7,485 nt of DNA. Source: Candidatus Omnitrophota bacterium. GTDB taxonomy: Bacteria > Hinthialibacterota > Hinthialibacteria > Hinthialibacterales > JAKPRU01. The stretch is taken from assembly GCA_029557025.1 (NCBI GenBank), contig JAKPRU010000113.1:1-7485 (forward strand), given 5' to 3'. Numbering within the stretch: the first letter of the stretch is position 1; each line of letters opens with the position of its first letter. The position numbers and the translations under genes were made by a program. The notes under the pieces are model-generated. The model was not told where the DNA came from and made no database searches. It saw nothing but the letters and a program-made list of their open reading frames with translations. Positions 1 through 6,209 of the stretch are shown here, one piece after another.

Positions 1-2002
1 ATTGGGAAACATCTGCTTGGACGAGGAAGAATCGGAGGCGTATCTGACCCATATCGAGGAACTGGTACATCGGAACGGGATTGATGTCCCACTCATTACC
101 TGCGCCGGTTCCCACAAGGGGACGCTGGAATGTATCAACAGCCATTATCCCTCGCTTCAAGTAGAGTCATTCCGGGAAAAGCAACCGGATGCCCCCATTT
201 TTTCAACGGAGTTCTATCCGGGCTGGTACTCCACATGGCATAATCCGGCAGACTGGAATCCTTATCCGAAAGAAGTTGTGGAGAACGAAACATGGCGGTT
301 TCTGTATGCCGGTGCGTCGGGATATAACTATTACATGTGGCATGGGGGGACTAATTTCGGCTACAATACCATGTATTTGCAGACGACAAGTTACGATTTC
401 GGCGCGCCGTTATCCGAAGCCGGAGGCGTGACGGATAAGTTCCGTGCTTTGGCGCGGCCGGCCCGTTTTGCCTCGGCATTTTCGGAAATCCTGGCCGGAT
501 CCGATTTGCAGTATACCGACCTGCTCATCCCCCAATGCGCGGATATCCTCGTTCGTCGCCGGCTCAATGGGGAGTCGCAATTCATATTCCTGGAAAACTA
601 TGGCAACAAAATCGGCAAGCAACCGCTCCGGGTGATCGGACTGTCCCGGATTTCTTTGAAGATTTCCCCGCAAACCTTCCGAACAGTTCTCGGCAACATG
701 GATCTTGGTAACCGCGCAACCTTATCGGAATGCCATTTTCCGGTTCTGGGTTTGTTTCAACTCAGGGGCGCAAAAGTATTGGTTCTGGAGGACGCAGACG
801 GTTTCGCACAACTGCAGATCCCGCGTGAAGTTGACATTACGGGTAATTTGCCGATTACCCGCAGGGGGAACAGGATTGAATTTGAAGGGAAACTCAAGGG
901 AAACAAGTACGCCCGGGCGGATTTCAAATACGGCAAGGAACATCTTATTGTCCTATTGGTTTCCCCTGACCTGGATAACCGTGTCTGGCCGGTAACCGAC
1001 GGAGTTGTGATCGGAGGGCGGTATGCGCGACAGGAGAGAAAGCGGGTTGAAGTCCATTTCGGCCCGGATGAAACGGAGGCATGGCTGATTACCCCGGAAG
1101 GCTCCGTAGCGATGACGCCTCAAAAAAGTAATCTTTCACTTCCGGTTCTCGGCGAGTGGATGTGTGCGGCCCGGGATACGGAACTTTCTCCGAGAATCGA
1201 CGACAGCGAATGGATGGAAAGTTACCGACCGGTTTTGCGCGATCTTGCGGGCAGCCATCACGGCTATGCCTGGTACCGATGCCATGTACAGGAGGATCAG
1301 CCGGCTGAGCGAGAGTTACACCTGACGGCGCTGGCGGATCGCGCATTGGTATTTATTAACGGCGAACAGGTGTTGACTACGCTGGAACCTCCCGAGGACC
1401 GTCGCGTTCAACCGTCCGCTTCCGTACGTGTGCGGCTGCAGAAGGGAGAGAATGTGATCGCCATCCTCTCCGACAATCTGGGACATGTAAAAGGCGATTG
1501 GCAATTGAGCGATGTGCGCAAAGATGGAATGAAAATGCACGACGACCACAGGGGGTTACTCGGTCCCGTGTATCTTGATTCGAGAGAGCTTCATTTCTGG
1601 CGATTTCAACATGGCTTGATCGGCGAACAGCTGAATTATCCGCAAGGAGAAGGAGAGTGGGTACCTCTCTCGGAAAGGCAGGACAAAAGGCTGCGATGGT
1701 TCAAGACGGATTTCTCTGTGCAGCAGAAAACTTTGCGCGCCTCGGCTGCATCACCGTTGCGTATTCGTCCGGAGGGGCTGACCAAAGGTGTTATGTGGGT
1801 CAATGGAAAACACTTGGGGCGCTACTGGACTGTGAACGGGCATCTCGATTACTACGTCCCGGGGCCGTGGTTGAGCAGACGGAACACGCTGGTTATTTTT
1901 GAGGAGGGAGACGGGACGCCGGAAAGGGCGCATTTTGTCTGGGACCCGGCGGGCGCGTGTGCAGTAAATATTCTGGAGATCGGAGATACAACAGGATGTT
2001 GA
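1..2002 (+). CDS. Beta-galactosidase, glycoside hydrolase family 35 (5'-truncated)
   Basis: This is a retaining exo-beta-galactosidase that removes terminal beta-galactosyl residues from oligo- or polysaccharides. About 666 codons are visible and the reading frame is open at the left edge, so the start, any signal peptide and the first part of the TIM barrel are missing. The first visible residues, L-G-N, look like the end of the family motif Q-[IV]-E-N-E-[YL]-G, so the acid/base Glu probably lies just outside the window. Counting from base 2, the nucleophile is Glu70 in FSTEFYPGW (codon 209-211). The barrel-end motifs MWHGGTNFG (112-120) and SYDFGAPLSEAG (130-141) follow. C-terminal beta-sandwich domains include YAWYRCHV (from about 422) and the typical VNGKHLGRYW (600-609). 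The gene overlaps the next one by 7 bases. The family is certain from the motifs; the exact substrate (lactose, galactan, or another galactoside) cannot be read from the sequence. Confidence 0.93.
   Translation, partial: LGNICLDEEESEAYLTHIEELVHRNGIDVPLITCAGSHKGTLECINSHYPSLQVESFREKQPDAPIFSTEFYPGWYSTWHNPADWNPYPKEVVENETWRFLYAGASGYNYYMWHGGTNFGYNTMYLQTTSYDFGAPLSEAGGVTDKFRALARPARFASAFSEILAGSDLQYTDLLIPQCADILVRRRLNGESQFIFLENYGNKIGKQPLRVIGLSRISLKISPQTFRTVLGNMDLGNRATLSECHFPVLGLFQLRGAKVLVLEDADGFAQLQIPREVDITGNLPITRRGNRIEFEGKLKGNKYARADFKYGKEHLIVLLVSPDLDNRVWPVTDGVVIGGRYARQERKRVEVHFGPDETEAWLITPEGSVAMTPQKSNLSLPVLGEWMCAARDTELSPRIDDSEWMESYRPVLRDLAGSHHGYAWYRCHVQEDQPAERELHLTALADRALVFINGEQVLTTLEPPEDRRVQPSASVRVRLQKGENVIAILSDNLGHVKGDWQLSDVRKDGMKMHDDHRGLLGPVYLDSRELHFWRFQHGLIGEQLNYPQGEGEWVPLSERQDKRLRWFKTDFSVQQKTLRASAASPLRIRPEGLTKGVMWVNGKHLGRYWTVNGHLDYYVPGPWLSRRNTLVIFEEGDGTPERAHFVWDPAGACAVNILEIGDTTGC
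1982..1985 (+). promoter_or_regulatory. Ribosome binding site for the secreted-protein gene
   Basis: GGAG lies 10 bases before the ATG at 1996, inside the 3' end of the GH35 gene. It supports 1996 over the upstream in-frame GTG at 1957, because the protein from 1996 begins directly with a signal peptide. Confidence 0.5.
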
Positions 2003-2721
2003 TATTGCTCTTGGTCGTTGGCATTGGTGTTCTCTCCAGTGCATCTTTGTCCGCCGGATTCCCTTACGAAATCGGTCAAATCCGGACTTACGAACATGAG
2101 ACGGAAATGCCGTTCCCTGAAGAGAAGGCGACAGGGCATTATGTTCTGACTGTGCTTCGAGAAGAAAAAGTAGCGGATCGGGATTGCCGGGTCATACAGG
2201 AACACTACGATCCGGCCTCCCTCGGGGCAAAACGCGAATTGTTTTTTGATTCCGATTTCAATCGGATACAGGAAATCGTTTCTCAGGGGACATTCGAGGA
2301 GCGGATCGAGTTCGATCCTCCGATTCCGAATCCGTATGCGGAATTAGAGGTTGGAGAGGAAAAGAAAACAAGTCACACACTGATTGTGCGCGGCCTGCCG
2401 GGCGGTGAGGAACGGAGCCGCTCGTCCTTTACCCGTGTGGTCAAACGTCTACCGGATGAGACGGTTGAGGTTCCGGCAGGGATATTTGTGTCTTGCAGAA
2501 AAATCATGGAGCGAACAGAATCCGAGTCTGTCAATCAAGGGGGGACGTGCAAAATCATCACGATTCGAGAGGCATGGTGGGATCAAAAGCAGGGGCTTGT
2601 GAAAGAAATCTACCATAACTGCATTTGTGGACTTCAAGGTGTTGTGGTCAGGGAATGGACCATGACCAATGCGTTGAAATCCATCACGGGGCGGGAAGAA
2701 ACCGAGCCATCCGAAAAATGA
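1996..2721 (+). CDS. Secreted protein of unknown function, possibly DUF3108-like
   Basis: This 241-residue protein begins with an uninterrupted hydrophobic stretch, MLILLLVVGIGVLSS, ending in SASLSA (about residue 20). That is a good Sec signal peptide with an A-x-A-like cleavage site; there is no lipobox Cys, so export to the periplasm or outside is inferred. The mature part is a beta-rich, charged domain with GFPYEIGQIRTYE near its start, VEVPAGIF (157-164) followed by a Cys, and AWWDQKQGLVKEIY (193-206). The order 'VEVPAG-F-C ... W-GLVK' resembles DUF3108/TapB-like periplasmic proteins, but I can only suggest this from memory of the pattern. Five Cys (64, 167, 185, 209, 211) could form disulfides. 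The start overlaps the GH35 stop (ATGTTGA) and the end overlaps nth (ATGA), so it sits in the same transcript as both. No catalytic residues are recognisable; no function is assigned. Confidence 0.85.
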   Translation: MLILLLVVGIGVLSSASLSAGFPYEIGQIRTYEHETEMPFPEEKATGHYVLTVLREEKVADRDCRVIQEHYDPASLGAKRELFFDSDFNRIQEIVSQGTFEERIEFDPPIPNPYAELEVGEEKKTSHTLIVRGLPGGEERSRSSFTRVVKRLPDETVEVPAGIFVSCRKIMERTESESVNQGGTCKIITIREAWWDQKQGLVKEIYHNCICGLQGVVVREWTMTNALKSITGREETEPSEK

Positions 2722-3374
2722 TCTCAAATCGGAATATCCATTGGGCGATCCGAATGCTTCGTGAGATGGTCGCGGAATGGCGTGAGCCAATTGTTATGCG
2801 GATTGCACGTCGCCGGGACCCGTTCCAGGTTCTGATATCCTGCCTCTTGAGCCTTCGGACAAAAGATGAGGTCACCCATGCGGCATCCCTTCGCCTTTTC
2901 GCGATGGCAGAGACTCCGCAGGAGATGCTGAGGATTCCCGAGGAGGAAATCGCGAAGGTTATCTATCCGGTGGGTTTCTACAACACGAAAGCAAAGAATA
3001 TCCATCTGATATGTCAGGATTTATTGCAGTGTTTCGGAGGGGAGGTTCCCAGGGAGATTGATGCTCTCCTGACGCTGAACGGCGTTGGGCGAAAAACGGC
3101 CAACCTCGTGGTGACCAAGGGGCATGGATTGCCGGGAATCTGCGTGGATACCCATGTTCATCGGATTCCCAATCGCTGGGGATATGTGGAAACACGGACG
3201 CCGAAAGAGACGGAATTCGCGTTGAGGGCGAAATTGCCCGAACAATACTGGATTGAGTTCAACGACTTGCTGGTGACGTTCGGGCAGAACTTATGTGTCC
3301 CGATTTCGCCTCATTGCAGCCGTTGTCGATTGGCGAATTCGTGTGGTAGGGTCGGAATTACGCGAAGCCGATAA
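2718..3374 (+). CDS. nth: Endonuclease III (DNA glycosylase/AP lyase)
   Basis: This is a base-excision repair enzyme that removes oxidised pyrimidines and cleaves the resulting abasic site by beta-elimination. The 218-residue product is close to the usual ~211. The helix-hairpin-helix reads LTLNGVGRKTANLV (118-131), with the Schiff-base lysine Lys126. The catalytic Asp144 lies in VDTHVHRIPNRWG. A complete [4Fe-4S] cluster motif, C-x6-C-x2-C-x5-C, uses Cys193, 200, 203 and 209. The start is the ATG that overlaps the upstream stop as ATGA. An in-frame extension back to 2625 would run through the previous gene and adds nothing family-like. There is no strong Shine-Dalgarno, so initiation probably depends on translational coupling. 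One oddity: the helix that usually reads S-A-Q-x-T-D reads S-L-R-T-K-D-E here, closer to archaeal-type Nth proteins. MutY is unlikely because its adenine-recognition C-terminal domain is absent. Confidence 0.95.
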   Translation: MISNRNIHWAIRMLREMVAEWREPIVMRIARRRDPFQVLISCLLSLRTKDEVTHAASLRLFAMAETPQEMLRIPEEEIAKVIYPVGFYNTKAKNIHLICQDLLQCFGGEVPREIDALLTLNGVGRKTANLVVTKGHGLPGICVDTHVHRIPNRWGYVETRTPKETEFALRAKLPEQYWIEFNDLLVTFGQNLCVPISPHCSRCRLANSCGRVGITRSR

Positions 3375-3395
3375 GCGGGCAGGTATCCGGTTGCA

Positions 3396-3424
3396 TTGCC
3401 CTGAAGGAAGCTCAACCGTATCAT
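3396..3424 (+). promoter_or_regulatory. Candidate sigma70-type promoter for hslVU
   Basis: TTGCCC (3396-3401, 4/6 match to the -35 consensus) is separated by exactly 17 bases from TATCAT (3419-3424, 5/6 match to the -10). It lies in the 77-base gap between nth and hslV and would give a leader of roughly 20 bases containing the hslV ribosome binding site. I see no CIRCE-type inverted repeat here and no clear sigma32 motif. Read-through from the upstream operon is also possible. Confidence 0.38.
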
Positions 3425-3440
3425 AAACATTAGAGGAAAT

Positions 3441-3444
3441 GAGG
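3441..3444 (+). promoter_or_regulatory. Ribosome binding site of hslV
   Basis: GAGG lies 7 bases before the hslV ATG. A second purine-rich core, GAGGAA (3433-3438), lies just upstream. Together they fix the start at 3452 and hence the 11-residue propeptide of HslV. Confidence 0.6.
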
Positions 3445-3451
3445 TTATCCC

Positions 3452-4048
3452 ATGAAGTCATGCTTTGATCAAAAATGGCGTTCTACAACGATTGTGGCGG
3501 TTCGCCGGAATGGGAAAGTCGTTGTCGCCGGAGACGGGCAACTCAGCCTCGGCGATACGATCATGAAAAACCATGCGCGGAAAGTGCGCCGTCTCTACGA
3601 CGACCGCGTTGTGGTTGGATTTGCCGGTGCAAGCGCGGATGCGTTCACCTTATTCGAGAAGTTCGAGGCGAAGTTGGATGAGTACCGGGGGAATCTGGTG
3701 CGCTCCTCGGTGGAGCTGGCAAAAGACTGGCGGATGGACCGTGCCTTGCGTCACCTGGAGGCGCTGTTGATTGTATGCGACGAAGAGAACACCCTCGTGA
3801 TCTCGGGAAACGGAGATGTGATCGAGCCGGACGAGGATGTGATTGCCATCGGTTCCGGCGGCCCATTTGCGCAGGCGGCGGCTATGGCGCTTCTGAAGTT
3901 TACCGATATGGATGCCGAGTCGATTGCGCGGGAATCTCTGGCCATGGCCGCAAGGATCTGCGTATTCACCAACCAGGAATTTGTGCTGGAAGCGCTGCCG
4001 AAATCTCCCGAGGAACCCCCATCGAAAAAACGGAACTCAAAGGACTGA
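3452..4048 (+). CDS. hslV: ATP-dependent protease peptidase subunit HslV (ClpQ)
   Basis: This is the peptidase subunit of HslVU, a cytoplasmic two-ring protease related to the proteasome beta subunit; HslU unfolds substrates and feeds them in. HslV is an N-terminal-threonine hydrolase. The 198-residue product begins with an 11-residue propeptide ([11 protein letters not shown]) followed by TTIVAV, so Thr12 should become the catalytic N-terminus after processing. In mature numbering the other active-site residues are in place: Asp17 (in AGDGQ), Lys33 (in ARKVRR) and Ser124 (in IGSGGPFA). The [14 protein letters not shown] strand and [13 protein letters not shown] are typical. The C-terminus carries an extra Pro/Lys/Glu-rich tail of about 16 residues ([11 protein letters not shown]...) beyond the usual fold. 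The hslU start follows 7 bases after the stop, the standard hslVU arrangement. The identification is secure. Confidence 0.97.
   Translation: MKSCFDQKWRSTTIVAVRRNGKVVVAGDGQLSLGDTIMKNHARKVRRLYDDRVVVGFAGASADAFTLFEKFEAKLDEYRGNLVRSSVELAKDWRMDRALRHLEALLIVCDEENTLVISGNGDVIEPDEDVIAIGSGGPFAQAAAMALLKFTDMDAESIARESLAMAARICVFTNQEFVLEALPKSPEEPPSKKRNSKD
4039..4044 (+). promoter_or_regulatory. Ribosome binding site of hslU
   Basis: AAAGGA lies at the very end of hslV, 11 bases before a GTG codon at 4056. It supports the GTG as the hslU start; there is no in-frame ATG nearby that keeps the conserved N-terminal region. Confidence 0.5.
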
Positions 4049-4055
4049 ATACACT

Positions 4056-5462
4056 GTGAAGCAAGACGTTGTTCAATTTGAATTAATCTCCTCTCATGGC
4101 GTCATTGAAGGTCTGACACCGCGTCAGATCGTTGCGGAATTGGATAAGTATATCGTCGGACAGGATGAGGCAAAACGGGCGGTTGCAATTGCGTTGCGGA
4201 ACCGGGCGCGCCGTCGCGCACTTCCCCCGGCTGTTCAGGAAGAGATTTATCCCAAGAACATCATTATGATCGGCCCGACAGGAGTCGGAAAGACCGAAAT
4301 CGCCCGCCGCCTGGCCCGCCTGGAGGACTCCCCGTTTGTGAAAGTGGAGGCCTCCAAGTTCACCGAGGTAGGCTATGTGGGCCGGGATGTGGATTCGATT
4401 ATCCGGGACTTGGTGGAGATGGCGGTAACACGGGAACGGACCCGGAGAACCGAGCAGTCCAGGGTGGGGGCCGAACAGGCCACCGAGGAACGTCTGTTGG
4501 ACCTGCTTATGCCGGGGGGAACGCGGATCGCAATGGAAGAGGAAGCAGCCGACCTCACCGACACGGGGAAACAGAGACTGCAAGCCAGTCGGGAACGCTT
4601 GGGGGAAATGCTCCGGGCAGGGAAACTCGACGACCGAATGGTGGATTTCGAGGTAACCGAGAAAGCAGGGAATGTGCTGGTCGGATTCCCCTCCGGCGCG
4701 GGACTGGAGGAACTGGGGATCGACCTGAAAGAGATGATGGACAAGATGCTCCCGACTCGGAGACGGCGTCAGGCCATGAAGGTTTCGGAGGCTCGATCCA
4801 TTATTCTGGAAGAGGAAGCAGGGAAACTGATCGACATGGAAGCGGCGGTGAAAGAGGCAATTCACAAGGTGGAACAAACCGGCATTGTGTTCCTGGATGA
4901 GATCGACAAGATCGTCGGCAGAGAAGGCGGATCGGGACCGGATGTCTCCCGGTCGGGGGTCCAGCGGGATATCCTTCCGTTGGTTGAGGGGACGACGGTT
5001 TTCACAAAATACGGGATGGTTCAAACCGATCACATCCTGTTCATCGCAGCCGGGGCATTCCACGGCAGCAGCCCGGCGGACCTCATTCCGGAGCTGCAGG
5101 GAAGATTTCCTATTCGGGTGGAACTGGACCCGCTCGAAAAAGAAGACTTCGAACGGATCCTGCGCGAACCGGAAAACTCCCTAATCCGGCAGTACATTGC
5201 GCTTATGGAAACGGATGGGGTAATGCTGGAGTTTACGGACGATGCCTTAACCACCATGGCCGAAATGGCTTTTGAAATCAACGAGGAAACCGAGAATATC
5301 GGCGCACGACGGTTGCACACCATTATGGAAAAGGTTCTTGAGGATGTTCTATTCGAGGCCCCCGACATTGAGACTCATCATATCATGGTCGATTCGAATT
5401 ATGTAAAAAGGAAACTGGAAGACATTGTGGGCGATACGGACCTGTCGAAGTATATTCTCTGA
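4056..5462 (+). CDS. hslU: ATP-dependent protease ATPase subunit HslU (ClpY)
   Basis: This is the AAA+ unfoldase ring of the HslVU protease; it binds substrate, hydrolyses ATP and threads the chain into HslV. The 468-residue product starts at a GTG, with LTPRQIVAELDKYIVGQ (20-36) typical of the family. The Walker A motif GPTGVGKT is at 73-80, the substrate-gripping pore loop GYVG at 106-109, and the Walker B motif IVFLDEIDK at 277-285. The arginine finger is Arg350 in PELQGRFPIRVEL and the sensor-2 motif GARRLHT is at 416-422. The intermediate (I) domain lies between about 125 and 240 and is rich in charged helices. The C-terminus ends in DLSKYIL, matching the conserved tail that inserts into HslV to activate it. 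No key residue is missing. An in-frame extension back to 3912 would overlap hslV and is not family-like. Confidence 0.97.
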   Translation: MKQDVVQFELISSHGVIEGLTPRQIVAELDKYIVGQDEAKRAVAIALRNRARRRALPPAVQEEIYPKNIIMIGPTGVGKTEIARRLARLEDSPFVKVEASKFTEVGYVGRDVDSIIRDLVEMAVTRERTRRTEQSRVGAEQATEERLLDLLMPGGTRIAMEEEAADLTDTGKQRLQASRERLGEMLRAGKLDDRMVDFEVTEKAGNVLVGFPSGAGLEELGIDLKEMMDKMLPTRRRRQAMKVSEARSIILEEEAGKLIDMEAAVKEAIHKVEQTGIVFLDEIDKIVGREGGSGPDVSRSGVQRDILPLVEGTTVFTKYGMVQTDHILFIAAGAFHGSSPADLIPELQGRFPIRVELDPLEKEDFERILREPENSLIRQYIALMETDGVMLEFTDDALTTMAEMAFEINEETENIGARRLHTIMEKVLEDVLFEAPDIETHHIMVDSNYVKRKLEDIVGDTDLSKYIL

Positions 5463-5472
5463 TGTACGCCGA

Positions 5473-5508
5473 GCGCATAAATCCTCAGAGCCGTCCGGTC
5501 TCATGCGT
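5473..5508. terminator. Imperfect stem-loop in the convergent hslU / methyltransferase gap
   Basis: The 111-base gap between the two converging stop codons contains GCGCAT (5473-5478) pairing with ATGCGT (5503-5508, one G-T pair). An inner stem GAGCC (5488-5492) pairs with GG-CTC (5497-5502) with one bulged T. The two stems are separated by a 9-base bulge. No run of T follows on either strand, so this is not a standard intrinsic terminator. It may be a weak bidirectional one or chance. Confidence 0.2.
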
Positions 5509-5573
5509 ATTTCCGCTTCGGGTTATTAAACAGGGTCGCCTGGTGGAATCCTGAACATCTGGGGCGTTCATAT

Positions 5574-6155
5574 TCAACGCTTTTCTACTTCCTCGTTTCC
5601 CCACTGTACCCAACCCTCGCGGGCGTGCCTCGCAAACAGCTCCAGGTAAGGACCCGGAGAACATGCCTCAATGATGTCGTACAATTCGTCCGGTTTGCGG
5701 GAATGTTCCCGCTTCCGCGCTGTAAGGATGTTCGTCTGTGTTCTTCCGGCAGGGAGCGTGCGCATACTGCCCCGAATACCGAAGAGGACCAACTCCGTTA
5801 CATTGCGAAAGTAGAACCCTACCCCCCGACCGTCCGGCCCGCCATCTTTGCGCACTTTATACCAGACCAAGTTGGTCTTATATGTGAATCCCCATCGTTT
5901 CATTACCTCAAGCCCTTCCGAGATGAGCGCATTGGGGACCCAGAGGTACAAGTGAGAACGCGCCGCCACGACCCGATTGACGGGCAGTTCATAGATCTCT
6001 TCCATGGTCATGGTGGGATAACGCAAGAGTCGCCGATGTTCCGGGGCCATCTTTCCGGTCCGGTTGTCGAATCGCCAGGGGGGATCAGCAAGAATGGTTG
6101 AGAATGGCCCCTTGATCCGGCTGGTCAGATCTTCAGCGGCGGAAATTAAGGGCAT
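5574..6155 (-). CDS. MT-A70 family N6-adenine methyltransferase
   Basis: This is an S-adenosylmethionine-dependent methyltransferase of the MT-A70 family, whose bacterial members are mostly thought to modify adenine N6 in DNA. From the ATG at 6155 it has 193 residues, little more than the bare catalytic domain. The catalytic DPPW is at 24-27 (in ILADPPWRF). YLWVPN, GFYFRN-TE-VLFG-RG and the C-terminal SAM-binding block EHSRKPDE...PGPYLELFAR...GWVQWGNE follow in family order. No target-recognition domain is visible. An in-frame TTG at 6188 would add 11 residues. I prefer the ATG because GAGA lies 8 bases upstream of it, while the TTG has no Shine-Dalgarno. The gene follows the Hsp70 gene by 54 bases in the same direction and is probably co-transcribed. 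No restriction endonuclease gene adjoins it on the visible side. DNA rather than RNA as substrate is inferred. Confidence 0.9.
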   Translation of the reverse strand: MPLISAAEDLTSRIKGPFSTILADPPWRFDNRTGKMAPEHRRLLRYPTMTMEEIYELPVNRVVAARSHLYLWVPNALISEGLEVMKRWGFTYKTNLVWYKVRKDGGPDGRGVGFYFRNVTELVLFGIRGSMRTLPAGRTQTNILTARKREHSRKPDELYDIIEACSPGPYLELFARHAREGWVQWGNEEVEKR

Positions 6156-6163
6156 GTTCCGTA

Positions 6164-6167
6164 TCTC
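6164..6167 (-). promoter_or_regulatory. Ribosome binding site deciding the MT-A70 start
   Basis: On the - strand, GAGA (within AGAGAT) lies 8 bases before the ATG at 6155. It is modest, but better than anything upstream of the alternative TTG at 6188. Confidence 0.35.
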
Positions 6168-6209
6168 TGCTATCGATTCCAAGGACAAGAGAAGGGCAGA
6201 AGGGATGAC

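Noticed and set aside
1957..1995. Upstream GTG start for the secreted-protein gene, adding 13 residues
   Set aside because: It would place charged residues before the signal peptide and lengthen the overlap with GH35. The ATG at 1996 has GGAG at 10 bases.
2625..2717. N-terminal extension of endonuclease III by 31 residues
   Set aside because: The extension is a shadow of the upstream gene. The ATGA overlap start gives a normal family length.
3912..4055. N-terminal extension of HslU by 48 residues into hslV
   Set aside because: The HslU family starts close to the GTG at 4056. The extension is out-of-frame translation of hslV.
4083..5063. A 326-codon open frame on the - strand, antisense to hslU
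   Set aside because: It lies wholly inside the highly conserved hslU gene. Its translation (rich in His, Pro, Gly, Phe and Cys, no recognisable domain) looks like a mirror of biased codon use. No ribosome binding site or family motif was seen.
5625..6101. A 158-codon open frame on the + strand opposite the MT-A70 gene
   Set aside because: It is antisense to a gene with clear motifs (DPPW and the ELFAR/WGNE block), and its product resembles no family I know.
5574..6188. A restriction-modification, BREX or phage-defence locus around the MT-A70 methyltransferase
   Set aside because: No endonuclease, helicase, BREX ATPase or other defence gene is visible. The neighbours are a chaperone and hslU.
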